Source: Solimonas sp. SE-A11 (GTDB lineage: Bacteria > Pseudomonadota > Gammaproteobacteria > Nevskiales > Nevskiaceae). From it: 64,000 nt of DNA. Within the stretch, counting starts at the first letter, position 1, and each line of letters begins with the position of its first letter. Shown here piece after piece: positions 34,580 to 43,046 of the stretch. The position numbers were made by a program, and so were the translations under genes. The DNA lies in NCBI RefSeq assembly GCF_030345715.1, contig NZ_JAUASX010000001.1, positions 310,001 to 374,000 on the forward strand, in the 5' to 3' direction. The notes beneath the pieces were generated by a model, which was not told the DNA's origin, did not search any database, and saw nothing but the letters and a program-made list of their open reading frames with translations.

Positions 34580-34987
34580 ATGCAAGCCCGCCGACACGCA
34601 ACCGACGACGGACGTCACGGCATCGACCTGGCGCCGATGCTGGATTTCGTACTCAACCTTCTGATCTTCTTCATCATCATCACCAGCTTCGTCAAGCAGG
34701 CCGGCGTCAAGGTGGACAAGGAGCAGGCCGAGACGGCCGAGTCCAAGGCCAGCGGCAACATCCTGATCGCGGTGCGTCCCAACGGCGAGGTCTGGATGGA
34801 TCGCAAGAAGGTGACGATGCCGGAGGTGCGTGCCCTGGTGGAACGCATGCATGCCGAGCGCCCCGAGGACACGGTGGTGATCCTGGCCGACAAGGCCTCC
34901 GAGAGCGGAATCATGGCCCAGGTGATGGACCAGGTGCGGGCCGGCGGCGTGGATAGCGTGTCGGTGGCGACCAAGGGAGCCGAGTGA
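34580..34987 (+). CDS. exbD: ExbD biopolymer transport protein (copy 2)
   Basis: A 135-aa ExbD. The TM segment HGIDLAPMLDFVLNLLIFFI repeats copy 1 including the channel Asp, while the periplasmic domain (ILIAVRPNGEVWMDRKKVTM then TVVILADKASESGIMAQVMD) differs. Two ExbDs could form a heterodimer in the channel. The ATG has a GAGGAGAC site. The stop overlaps the tonB start by one base. Confidence 0.93.
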   Translation: MQARRHATDDGRHGIDLAPMLDFVLNLLIFFIIITSFVKQAGVKVDKEQAETAESKASGNILIAVRPNGEVWMDRKKVTMPEVRALVERMHAERPEDTVVILADKASESGIMAQVMDQVRAGGVDSVSVATKGAE

Positions 34988-35700
34988 TGGCCAGTTCCAC
35001 CTCCACGGGTGATCGCGTGCCGCTGTTCGTGGTGGACCGCAACAGCGGCGTCCCGAACAACCCGCCGATCGGTGAGCAGCCGCAGTTGAGCCCCTTGCGC
35101 TTCATCGCACCCCTGGGCCTGGCCTGCGTGTCCATGGTCGGACTGTTCTGGCTGCTCTATGCCCTGATCCATTCGACCACGGGCGCCGTGCCCAACGGCG
35201 AGATCCTGCCGACGGTGGATTTCCTGCGCCTGGCCAAGAACTTCGAGATCGAGAGCCGCGAGCGCAAGCCGCCGCCGGAGATGCCGGATCGCCCCGAGGC
35301 GCCGCCGGAGGTGCCGGTGCAGACCACGCAGATCCAGGGGCCGACCAACACCAACGTCGCCATCAACATGAAGCTGGAGAACTCCACGCAGGTGAAGTCC
35401 AGTTTTGGCTTGTCATCGACGGATGGTGAGTACCTGCCGATCGTGAAGGTGGCGCCGATGTACCCGGCCCGTGCGCAGAGCCAGGGCATCGAGGGCTGGG
35501 TGCTGCTGAGCTTCACGGTGACGGAGGCGGGCGGGGTGACCGACCCGAAGGTGATCGAGTCGCAGCCGCCGGGGGTGTTCGACGAGGCGGCCAAGAAGGC
35601 CGTGCTCAAGTTCAAGTACAAGCCGCGTGTCGAAAGTGGCAAGCCGATCGCCGTGCCCAATGTCCAGCACTTGATCCGCTTCGAGCTCGACAAGAGATGA
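34987..35700 (+). CDS. tonB: TonB energy-transducing protein
   Basis: A 237-aa protein with a cytoplasmic lead of about 37 residues, a TM at about 38-61 (FIAPLGLACVSMVGLFWLLYAL), a short Pro-rich linker (RKPPPEMPDRPEAPPEVPVQ), and a C-terminal TonB domain from about 150 (YPARAQSQGIEGWVLLSFTV ... VFDEAAKKAVLKFKYKP). The linker is short against E. coli TonB, as in TonB2 proteins that depend on TtpC. ATG 34987 overlaps the exbD stop (TGATG); GTG 34984 is an alternative. Confidence 0.94.
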   Translation: MASSTSTGDRVPLFVVDRNSGVPNNPPIGEQPQLSPLRFIAPLGLACVSMVGLFWLLYALIHSTTGAVPNGEILPTVDFLRLAKNFEIESRERKPPPEMPDRPEAPPEVPVQTTQIQGPTNTNVAINMKLENSTQVKSSFGLSSTDGEYLPIVKVAPMYPARAQSQGIEGWVLLSFTVTEAGGVTDPKVIESQPPGVFDEAAKKAVLKFKYKPRVESGKPIAVPNVQHLIRFELDKR

Positions 35701-36998
35701 GGTGCCCGGTGAACGTGAAGAACCTGATCCTGTGCGGCACCCTCAGCGTGCTGCTCGCCTTCGGCGTCATCGTGGCGGACGCCAAGGAGAAGTCAAAGGG
35801 AAAGCCGGCGCCTCCGCCCAGCAAGCAGACCGGCGTGATCCGCGCCGAGACCTACAAGAAGATGGAGGTTGCGCAGAAGGCCTTCGAGGCCAAGGACTAC
35901 AAGGGGGCGCTGTCCTCCCTGGACGGCCTGCGCGCCGGCGAAGCCAAGCTCAACGACTATGAGCGCGCCACGCTGTACAACCTCTACGCCGCCACCTGGT
36001 ATGCGCTGGACAACACGCCGAAGGCGCTGGAGTCCTATGCCTTGGTATTGAAGCAGCCGAACCTGCCGGAGGGCCTGCGTGACAGCAGCCTCTACGCCAT
36101 GGCGCAGCTGCACTTCATCGCCGAGGATTATCCCAAGGCGATCCAGACCGTGAACCAGTGGCTGGTCGTGGTGGCCGAGCCCAGCCCGGATGCCTATGCG
36201 CTGCTGGCGCAGGCCTACTACCAGACGCAGAAGTATCCGGAGGCCGAGAAGGCCCTGACCACCTCGATGAAGATCTCGCGCGAGCGCGGCGTGGTGCCGA
36301 AGGAAGCCGCCCTGGCGCTGCTGCGAGCGATCTATTACGAGCGCAAGGAATACGCCAAGGCGGCCAAGGTGCTGGAGATCCTGGTGGCCAGCCATCCGGA
36401 CAAGGGCAGCTACTGGCAGCAGCTGGCCGGCATGCGCGGCCTGATGGACCAGCAGCGCCAGCAGCTGGCCCTGATGCATGCGGCCTATCGCAATCGTTTG
36501 ATCACCGCGGAGACTGACCTGTTGAACCTGGCGCGGCTGTACATGGTGCAGGAGGTCCCCTACGCGGCCGTGCGCCTGATGGCGGGCGGCATGAAGAACA
36601 AGAGCATCAAGGCCTCTCCGGAAAACCTGCAGCTGTTCGCGCAGGCCCTGGCCCTCTCTCAGGAATACCGCCAGCAGATCCCTGTACTGAAGACGCTCGC
36701 CGAGATGACCGGCGAGGCCAAGCACTACATCTACCTCGGCCAGGCCTACAACGAGACCGGCGATTGGAAGAGCGCCGCCGGTGCCTTCCGCACGGCGCTC
36801 AAGGCCAAGGGCCTGGACAAGCCGGCCGACGCGCACATGCAGCTGGGCACCGCACTGTTCAACGACAAGCAGTTCGCAGAAGCACGCACGCAGTTCGTGG
36901 CGGCGGCGCAGTCGCCGGCACTGGCCGATGCCGCCGGCAACTGGATCAAGTTCGTCGACCAGGAGATCGCGCGCCGCGAAGCGGTCCGCGCCATGTAG
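35697..36998 (+). CDS. TPR-repeat periplasmic protein of the TonB2-type operon
   Basis: A 433-aa protein with a signal peptide at about 1-29 (...VIVADAKE), a basic Lys/Pro stretch, then at least eight tetratricopeptide-like helical repeats (for example AYYQTQKYPEAEKALTTSM, GQAYNETGDWKSAAGAF and GTALFNDKQFAEARTQF). A TPR protein closes TonB2 loci in many gammaproteobacteria and is thought to assist the complex. ATGA overlap with tonB couples translation. A strong terminator follows, ending the operon. Confidence 0.92.
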   Translation: MRCPVNVKNLILCGTLSVLLAFGVIVADAKEKSKGKPAPPPSKQTGVIRAETYKKMEVAQKAFEAKDYKGALSSLDGLRAGEAKLNDYERATLYNLYAATWYALDNTPKALESYALVLKQPNLPEGLRDSSLYAMAQLHFIAEDYPKAIQTVNQWLVVVAEPSPDAYALLAQAYYQTQKYPEAEKALTTSMKISRERGVVPKEAALALLRAIYYERKEYAKAAKVLEILVASHPDKGSYWQQLAGMRGLMDQQRQQLALMHAAYRNRLITAETDLLNLARLYMVQEVPYAAVRLMAGGMKNKSIKASPENLQLFAQALALSQEYRQQIPVLKTLAEMTGEAKHYIYLGQAYNETGDWKSAAGAFRTALKAKGLDKPADAHMQLGTALFNDKQFAEARTQFVAAAQSPALADAAGNWIKFVDQEIARREAVRAM

Positions 36999-37056
36999 TC
37001 CTCGTCTTCCTCCTCCTCCACCACATCTCTCCCTCGTCAAAGTTGTGGAGGACTTC

Positions 37057-37090
37057 AACCCCTTCCTCCCCGCGAAGGGGTTTCTTTTTT
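37057..37090 (+). terminator. Rho-independent terminator of the TonB operon
   Basis: AACCCCTTC and GAAGGGGTT pair around an 8-base loop and are followed by TTCTTTTTT. Confidence 0.93.
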
Positions 37091-37112
37091 AGGGGCCGGC
37101 AACGGCCCGTCC

Positions 37113-38357
37113 ATGCGGAATGCTGAAATGACGGAGCAGAGCGACATCGTGGTGATCGGCGCCGGGCAGGCGGGCGCGGAGCTGTGCGTGGAGCTGCGGC
37201 GGCGCGGCCATGCGGGCCGCATCGTGCTGCTGGGCGACGAGGCCTGGCCGCCGTACAAGCGCCCGCCCTTGTCCAAGGCCTACCTGGCCGGCACGGCGGA
37301 CGAGGCGGCGCTCCATGCCGTGCCGCCTGCACAACTGCAGCGGCATGCCATCGAGTTCATCGGCGGCGCACGGGTCGTTCACCTGCACCGACAGCACCGT
37401 GAGGTGGAACTGGCCGATGGCCGCCGCATCGCCTACCGCGGCCTGGCCCTGACCACCGGCGGACGCGCGCGCCCGCTGCCGGTCCCGGGCGGCGACCTGC
37501 GCGGGGTGCAGGTGCTGCGCAGCATGGATGACGCGCGTGCCCTGCGCCCGGCGCTTCGAGAAGGCAGCCGGCTGGTCATCATCGGCGGCGGCTTCATCGG
37601 GCTGGAGGCGGCCGCGGCGGCGATCAAGGCCGGAGCCAGGGTCACGCTGCTGGAAGGCCTGGAGCGCGTGCTGGCACGCGTGACCGCGCCCCAGATTTCG
37701 GACTTCTTCGAGCGCGCGCATCGCGAGGCGGGGGTGGATCTGGTCACCGGGGCGCAGGTCGCGGCAGTGCTGGGCCGGGACGCGGTGGAGGCGGTGCAAC
37801 TGGCGGACGGCCGGCTGATTGCGGCGGATCACGTGCTAGTGGGCATCGGCCTGCTGCCCAATGTCGATCTGGCGCTGCAGGCCGGCCTGGAAGTGGCCGA
37901 CGGCATCGTGGTGGACGAATGCGCCCGCAGCTCGGATCCGCAGATCGTCGCCGCGGGAGATTGCGCCAACCATCCCAGTGCCTTCGCCGGGCGCCGGCTG
38001 CGCCTGGAGTCGGTGCAGAACGCGCTGGAGCAGGCCCGCACGGCCGCGGCGACGCTGCTCGGTGCCCAGGAGCCCTACCGCACGGTGCCGTGGTTCTGGT
38101 CGGACCAATACGACCTGAAGCTGCAGATGGTCGGCCTGTCGCAAGGCCATGATCGCCTGGTGCTTCGCGGGGATCTGCAGCTGGCGCGGGACTTCTCCGC
38201 GTTCTACCTGCGCGAGGGCCGACTGATCGCGGCCGACGTGGTGAATCGCCCGCAGGAATTCATGCTGGCGAAGAAGCTGGTGGCCGCGGCGGCGACGCTC
38301 GATCCGGCCCTGCTGGCCGACGCCAGCGTGCCGCTGAAATCCCTGCTGCCGTCCTGA
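37113..38357 (+). CDS. FAD-dependent ferredoxin reductase (putidaredoxin-reductase type)
   Basis: A 414-aa pyridine-nucleotide-disulfide-fold reductase without redox cysteines. The FAD motif VVIGAGQAGAEL is at about 10-21, the NAD(P) motif VIIGGGFIGLEAAAAAIKAG at about 151, and the third motif is SDPQIVAAGDCANHP. KRPPLSKAYLAG is typical of ferredoxin/rubredoxin reductases. It passes electrons from NAD(P)H to a [2Fe-2S] ferredoxin and so completes a three-part P450 system with the products at 23007 and 25149. The start is either ATG 37113 or ATG 37128. Its own promoter must lie after the terminator. Confidence 0.92.
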   Translation: MRNAEMTEQSDIVVIGAGQAGAELCVELRRRGHAGRIVLLGDEAWPPYKRPPLSKAYLAGTADEAALHAVPPAQLQRHAIEFIGGARVVHLHRQHREVELADGRRIAYRGLALTTGGRARPLPVPGGDLRGVQVLRSMDDARALRPALREGSRLVIIGGGFIGLEAAAAAIKAGARVTLLEGLERVLARVTAPQISDFFERAHREAGVDLVTGAQVAAVLGRDAVEAVQLADGRLIAADHVLVGIGLLPNVDLALQAGLEVADGIVVDECARSSDPQIVAAGDCANHPSAFAGRRLRLESVQNALEQARTAAATLLGAQEPYRTVPWFWSDQYDLKLQMVGLSQGHDRLVLRGDLQLARDFSAFYLREGRLIAADVVNRPQEFMLAKKLVAAAATLDPALLADASVPLKSLLPS

Positions 38358-38395
38358 ATCCGGCCCCGTCGCATGGCGGTGGGGGGGCGGTACGC

Positions 38396-39682
38396 TCAGG
38401 CCGCCTGCAGCAGCACCACGCTGCCCTGGCCGCCGTCGGCGCAGATGCTGACGATGCCCAGCGTGCCGCTGGGCATGGCGGCGAGTTCCTTCACCGCCTG
38501 GCTGAGGATGCGCGCGCCGGTGGCACCGAAGGGGTGGCCGATGGCGACGCTGCCGCCGTTGGGGTTCACGCGGTCGCGCGGGAAGGTGCCCATCACCGCC
38601 TTGACCCCGGCCTTCTGGTGCAGGAAGGCCACGTCCTCCATCGCCTTGATGTGGAACAGCACCTGCGCCGAGAACGCCTCGTGGATCTCCCACAGGCCGA
38701 CGTCGTTGTAGGTCAGGCCCTGGCGCTCCAGCAGGCGCGGGATCGCGAAGGCCGGCGCCATCAGCAGGCCCTCATGGCGGAAGTCGATGGAAGCAATCTC
38801 CCAGTCCACCAGCTTCACGCGCGGCGTGTCCTTGGCGAGCTTGAACAGGCCCGCCTCGGTGCCTACCCAGATGGCGGCGGCGCCGTCGGTCAGCGGCGAG
38901 GAGTTGCCGGCGCTGAGCGTGCCCTTTCCGCTGTCACGGTCGAAGGCCGGCGGCAGCTTGCCGAGCTTCTCCAGCGTCGTGTCCTTGCGCGGGATGCCGT
39001 CACGCTTCACATCGCCCAGCGGGATCACCAGGTCGTCGAAGAAGCCGCGCTCCCAGGCCGCCACCGCGTTCTTGTGGCTGGCCAGGGCGCTTTCGTCCTG
39101 CGCGGCGCGCGGGATCAGCCATTCCTTGGCGGTGATCTCGGTGTGCTCGCCCATGCTCTTGCCGGTGGTACGGTTGGTCACGGACGGAATGTAGAGCCCC
39201 ACGTCCGCCATCTTCAGGCGGGCCAGGTGCTGCAGCTTCTCGCCGGTGGTCTTGGTCTTCTGGAACTTGCGAAGCCAGTCGGACAGGGTCTGGCCCAGGC
39301 CGATCTGCACACGGCTCATGCTCTCCACGCCGCCGACCAGCGCCAGCTGGCGGCTGCTGTCGTTGAGCATGCCGGCAGCTTCGATGGCGCCGATCATGCT
39401 GGTGGAGCAGGCCATCACGGTGGAGAAGGCGGTGATCGTGGCCGGCGCGCCGGCTTCCATCAGCACCTCGCGGGCGAGGTTGCTCCAGGTGAGGTTGGGC
39501 ACCACGCTGCCCCAGACGGCGAAGTCCGGCGCGGCGCCGTCCAGGCGCTGCAGCATGGCCTGCACCACCGGCACCGACAGCTCGATGGCGTCGTGAGAGG
39601 CCAGGGCACCGTCTACCTTGGCGAAGGGCGTACGGACACCGGAGGCGATCCAGGCCTGGGGCGGAGGGTTCTTCTTGGTCAT
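38396..39682 (-). CDS. Acetyl-CoA acetyltransferase (thiolase), FadI-like
   Basis: A 428-aa thiolase with the acyl-accepting Cys in TVMACSTSMIGAIE (about 92), HEAFSAQ and GHPFGATGARI in the C-terminal half, and the second Cys in SICADGGQGS, where the common form is CIGGG. That last motif and the length fit the FadI/long-chain trifunctional type. It cleaves 3-ketoacyl-CoA to acetyl-CoA plus shortened acyl-CoA. It is convergent with the ferredoxin reductase and downstream of an SDR and a membrane-protein gene on the same strand. AAGGAAG ribosome site. Confidence 0.92.
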   Translation of the reverse strand: MTKKNPPPQAWIASGVRTPFAKVDGALASHDAIELSVPVVQAMLQRLDGAAPDFAVWGSVVPNLTWSNLAREVLMEAGAPATITAFSTVMACSTSMIGAIEAAGMLNDSSRQLALVGGVESMSRVQIGLGQTLSDWLRKFQKTKTTGEKLQHLARLKMADVGLYIPSVTNRTTGKSMGEHTEITAKEWLIPRAAQDESALASHKNAVAAWERGFFDDLVIPLGDVKRDGIPRKDTTLEKLGKLPPAFDRDSGKGTLSAGNSSPLTDGAAAIWVGTEAGLFKLAKDTPRVKLVDWEIASIDFRHEGLLMAPAFAIPRLLERQGLTYNDVGLWEIHEAFSAQVLFHIKAMEDVAFLHQKAGVKAVMGTFPRDRVNPNGGSVAIGHPFGATGARILSQAVKELAAMPSGTLGIVSICADGGQGSVVLLQAA

Positions 39683-39710
39683 GACGTTCTTCCTTGGCGG
39701 GCGACAGGGT

Positions 39711-40190
39711 TCAGGCGGAGCCGCGCAGGCCGCGCACGGCGGACCTGCCCAGCAGGACGAAGACGACCAGCAACAGGCCCTGGGTGATCATGAAGCCCGG
39801 CGACTTGTCGCTAGGCGCCAGCGCGTTCAGGGCCGGAATCTTCTGCAGAGCCTGCACCAAGGCTACGAAGGCGTCCAGATACACCGCGATGGCCAGCGTG
39901 GCGCCGTAGACCGTCAGCCAGTGCCCGGCCAGGCGCTGGCTCCAGCGTGCCACCAGCGTCCCGGCCAGCAGGATCAGCGACAGGATGCCGAAGGCATGCG
40001 AGGGCAGGAACTTGATGAAGGGGAACATGAACCCGGTGATGCTGGTGGCCAGCAGCAGCACGAGGGTGGCCGTCGCCAGCCCCGGCTGCGCCTTGCCGCC
40101 GCGCCAGGCGAACAGCAGGGCAAGGCCGGCTACCAGCGCCAGCAGGCTGATGATGACGTGTATGAGGGTGAAGGTCTTGAGATCGAACAT
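39711..40190 (-). CDS. Four-helix inner-membrane protein
   Basis: A 159-aa hydrophobic protein with TM helices at about 7-29, 38-58, 66-84 and 135-153 and short loops. The start is MFDLKTFTLIHVIISLLALV. Similar small proteins occur widely without a known role, and I do not assign a family. There is a good AGGGAG ribosome site. It lies between the thiolase and an SDR, all on the minus strand, so co-expression is likely. Confidence 0.75.
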   Translation of the reverse strand: MFDLKTFTLIHVIISLLALVAGLALLFAWRGGKAQPGLATATLVLLLATSITGFMFPFIKFLPSHAFGILSLILLAGTLVARWSQRLAGHWLTVYGATLAIAVYLDAFVALVQALQKIPALNALAPSDKSPGFMITQGLLLVVFVLLGRSAVRGLRGSA

Positions 40191-40223
40191 GGCGGGCTCC
40201 CTGATGATGAGTGCAGGTGGCGT

Positions 40224-41033
40224 TTACGACAGGACGGCGTTGCGGTAGCGGGCAGCGGGTTGGCTCAACGACAGATGGGGCGCCATCGCCAGGCGCCGTG
40301 CGTCATAGGCGGCCCAGTTCGCGGCGTCGGGCAGCGAGGGGATGGTCACGATCTCGCCCTGATCCAGCCCGGCCAGCGCCGCGTCCACCATGTCGCCAGC
40401 CTCCATCACCATTTCCGGCGGCAGCGATTCGGCAGACGTGCCGGGCTGATCCCAGATCGGCGTGCGTGTCGCCCCGGGCAGCACCGCCTGCACGTGCACG
40501 CCGCGCGGCGCCAGCTCCTGCGCCAGCGCCTGGCTCAGCGTCAGCAGGTAGGCCTTGGTGGCGGCATAGACGCCATTGAAGCGTTCCGGCAGCAGCGAGG
40601 TCACAGACCCCATGTTGACGATGGTGCCGTGCCCCTGGGCGGCGAAAGCCTCGGCGGCGGCCAGCGCCAGCCGCGTGGCGGCGACGCTGTTGAGCTGGAT
40701 CATGGCTTCGAGCTTCGCGGGATCGGCCTCCAGCAGCGGACCGTTGACGGCCACGCCGGCATTGTTGATCAGCAGGCCGATGCGTTCGTCGCCGCGCAGT
40801 TGGGTCTCGACGGCCGCCAGGTCTTCGCGGCGATTGAGGTCGGCGACCACGATTTCGACATTCACGCCGGCTTCGTCGCGCAGGCGCTGGGCCAGGGCCT
40901 CCAGGCGTGCACGGTCGCGTGCCACCAGGATCAGGTCGTGGCCGCGGCGGGCGAGCCGTTCGGCATAGGTGGCGCCGATGCCGGAGGAGGCGCCGGTGAT
41001 CAGGACGGTGCCGGAGATCTTCGAGGTGGTCAT
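40224..41033 (-). CDS. SDR-family oxidoreductase
   Basis: A 269-aa short-chain dehydrogenase. The nucleotide motif TGASSGIGATYAERLARRG is near residue 15, NNAGVAV near 90, catalytic Ser is in NMGSVTSLL, and the YAATK pair near 155. The pattern ATYAERLARRGHDLILVARD is typical of classical NADPH-preferring SDRs (DltE/YqjQ-like). It lies next to the alpha/beta hydrolase in the same direction with a good ribosome site. Substrate unknown. Confidence 0.9.
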   Translation of the reverse strand: MTTSKISGTVLITGASSGIGATYAERLARRGHDLILVARDRARLEALAQRLRDEAGVNVEIVVADLNRREDLAAVETQLRGDERIGLLINNAGVAVNGPLLEADPAKLEAMIQLNSVAATRLALAAAEAFAAQGHGTIVNMGSVTSLLPERFNGVYAATKAYLLTLSQALAQELAPRGVHVQAVLPGATRTPIWDQPGTSAESLPPEMVMEAGDMVDAALAGLDQGEIVTIPSLPDAANWAAYDARRLAMAPHLSLSQPAARYRNAVLS

Positions 41034-41063
41034 GAGAGTTCCTTTCGCGCGAATCTGGAGAGA

Positions 41064-42008
41064 TCAGGACTTGATGAAGTCCAGCAGGTCCGCGTTGAAG
41101 CGATCCTGGTGGGTCACCGTCAGGCCGTGGTCGGCCCCCTTGTAGACCTTGAGGGTGGAGTTCTTGACGATCTTGGCGGCCAGCAGCGCGGAGGCGCCGA
41201 TCGGCACGATCTGGTCGTCGTCGCCGTGGATGAACAGCGTTGGCACGTCGATCTTTTGCAGGTCCGGGGTGTAGTCGACCGCGGAGAACTCGTGGATGCA
41301 GTCGAGCTGGCCCTTGATGCCGCCCATCATCCCCTGCAGCCAGAACGACTGGCGCACGCCCTCCGAGACCTTGGCACCAGGGCGGTTGTAACCGTAGAAG
41401 GGCATCGTCAGGTCACGGAAGAACTGCGAGCGGTCGTCGTAGGTGCCCTTGCGGATGCCGTCGAACACTGCCAGCGGCAGGCCGCCGGGATTGGCGGCGG
41501 TCTTGAGCATCAGCGGCGGCACCGCGCCCACGAGCACCGCCTTGGCGACGCGTTTCGTGCCGTGGCGACCCATGTAGTGGGTGATCTCGCCGCCGCCGGT
41601 GGAGTGGCCCACCAGGATCAGGTTCTTCAGGTCCAGTGTTTCGATCAGGGTCTGCAGATCGTCGGCGTAGGTGTCCATGTCGTTGCCATCCCAGGTCTGG
41701 CCAGAGCGGCCGTGGCTTCGGCGGTCATGGGCAATCACGCGATATCCCTTCTGCCCCAGGAAGACCATCTGGGCGTCCCAGGCATCGGCCGTCAGCGGCC
41801 AGCCATGGCTGAACAGCACTGGCTGCCCCTTGCCCCAATCCTTGTAGAAGATGGGGGTGCCGTCCTTGGTGGTGACGGAGCCGCTGCCCTGGATGCCGCG
41901 CTTGGCCGGGCTGGCGGCCGCGGCTGGCAGGCCCGCGGCGGCGGCAACGGCGCCGATGCCGGCGACCAGGATTTCGCGGCGGGTGGCCAGCGGGCTGTGG
42001 TGGGTCAT
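41064..42008 (-). CDS. Alpha/beta hydrolase (non-heme chloroperoxidase/arylesterase type), exported
   Basis: A 314-aa protein. The N-terminus has a Tat-like signal ([21 protein letters not shown]) with one twin-Arg pair. The hydrolase core has the oxyanion loop SHGWPL, the nucleophile Ser in GHSTGGGEI, an Asp in [11 protein letters not shown] and the His in [11 protein letters not shown]. It belongs with non-heme haloperoxidases and esterases that act on small esters. It is divergent from the LysR gene, which is likely its regulator. Confidence 0.9.
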   Translation of the reverse strand: MTHHSPLATRREILVAGIGAVAAAAGLPAAAASPAKRGIQGSGSVTTKDGTPIFYKDWGKGQPVLFSHGWPLTADAWDAQMVFLGQKGYRVIAHDRRSHGRSGQTWDGNDMDTYADDLQTLIETLDLKNLILVGHSTGGGEITHYMGRHGTKRVAKAVLVGAVPPLMLKTAANPGGLPLAVFDGIRKGTYDDRSQFFRDLTMPFYGYNRPGAKVSEGVRQSFWLQGMMGGIKGQLDCIHEFSAVDYTPDLQKIDVPTLFIHGDDDQIVPIGASALLAAKIVKNSTLKVYKGADHGLTVTHQDRFNADLLDFIKS

Positions 42009-42098
42009 GTCGGTGCTCCCTGTGGTGGTTGGCGGCGGAACGTCGTGTCCTGCCTAGGTACAGATTGCGACCCGGCCCGGCGCGGCGGAATCGCCGCG

Positions 42099-42127
42099 CT
42101 TGCAAGCTGCCTTTGCAAAAATGCAAA
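42099..42127. promoter_or_regulatory. Candidate LysR operator
   Basis: CTTGCAAG at 42099-42106 is a perfect palindrome, and TTTGCA-AAAA-TGCAAA follows at 42112-42127. Both share the TTGCA core and lie in the gap between the divergent hydrolase and LysR genes. Confidence 0.55.
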
Positions 42128-42150
42128 GATGGGAGCCTGGGGACGGGCTG

Positions 42151-43044
42151 ATGGGGCGGGGCATGGGGATTTCTGCGTTGGACTGGAACGATATCCCGCT
42201 GCTGCTGGCGCTGGCCCGGGCTGGCAGCATGAGTTCGGCCGCGCGCGACCTGGGGGTGGATGTCTCCACCATCAGCCGGCGTGTCGCAGCGGTGGAAGCC
42301 GCCATGGGCACGCGCCTATTCATCCGCAGCAACCGCGGCTATGAGCCCACCGATGCCGGTACCGTGTTCATCGCCCACGCCGAGCGCGCCCTGGGCGAGG
42401 TGCAGGCCCTGCAGGCCGAGACGCGGGCCGAAGGCGAGGGCATCAGCGGCCGAGTGCGGCTCACCGCCGTCAACGTGCTGTTCGACCACTGGCTGCTGGA
42501 CCACCTGCCGGCACTGCTGCAGTGCCATCCGAAACTGGACCTGCAACTGCTCACCGACAACAGCAACCTGTCCTTCACGCGCCGCGAGGCCGACTTCGCG
42601 CTGCGCCTGGCGCAGCCCACCCAGGACGCCGCCATCCTGATGCGCAAGGTCGGCGACATCGGCTTCGCGGTATTCGGTGCCGGCGCCCATGCGCAGGTGT
42701 TGCCGGAGCGCTGGAGCGAACAGCCTTGGCTGAGCTACGGCGAGGAGCTGGATGGCTTGCCGGAGATGCGCTGGCTGTCGGAGCTGGGCATTGCCCGGCG
42801 CATCCTGCGGGTCAGCAACGTCACCACACTGGCGCGCGCCTGCGAGCAGGGCCTGGGCCTGGCGCTGCTGCCCTGCATCGTCGGCTCGCGACAGGGCCTG
42901 AAACAGCTGGGCGCGCCGGTGGTGACGCGCGAGTTGTGGCTGCTGAGTCACCGCGACGCGTCGCGCATCAAGCGCTTCCGCGCGGTGTCGGACTGGCTGG
43001 CGGAGTTGTTCGAGCGCGAAGCGGCGGCGCTGCGCGGTACGTAG
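42151..43044 (+). CDS. LysR-family transcriptional regulator
   Basis: About 297 aa. The N-terminal helix-turn-helix is ALARAGSMSSAARDLGVDVSTISRRVAAVEAAMG and the effector-binding domain runs from about residue 95 (GRVRLTAVNVLFDHWLLDHLP). The Val-Asp-Val-Ser-Thr-Ile-Ser form of the recognition helix marks the subgroup whose members often control divergent oxidoreductase or hydrolase genes. Starts at 42151 or 42163. It most likely controls the alpha/beta hydrolase and SDR through the 42099-42127 palindromes. Confidence 0.9.
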   Translation: MGRGMGISALDWNDIPLLLALARAGSMSSAARDLGVDVSTISRRVAAVEAAMGTRLFIRSNRGYEPTDAGTVFIAHAERALGEVQALQAETRAEGEGISGRVRLTAVNVLFDHWLLDHLPALLQCHPKLDLQLLTDNSNLSFTRREADFALRLAQPTQDAAILMRKVGDIGFAVFGAGAHAQVLPERWSEQPWLSYGEELDGLPEMRWLSELGIARRILRVSNVTTLARACEQGLGLALLPCIVGSRQGLKQLGAPVVTRELWLLSHRDASRIKRFRAVSDWLAELFEREAAALRGT

Positions 43045-43046
43045 CC

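Noticed and set aside
39618-42344. Long plus-strand open frame of about 900 codons
   Set aside because: Antisense shadow across the thiolase, membrane protein, SDR and hydrolase genes, each of which has conserved motifs and a ribosome site on the minus strand.
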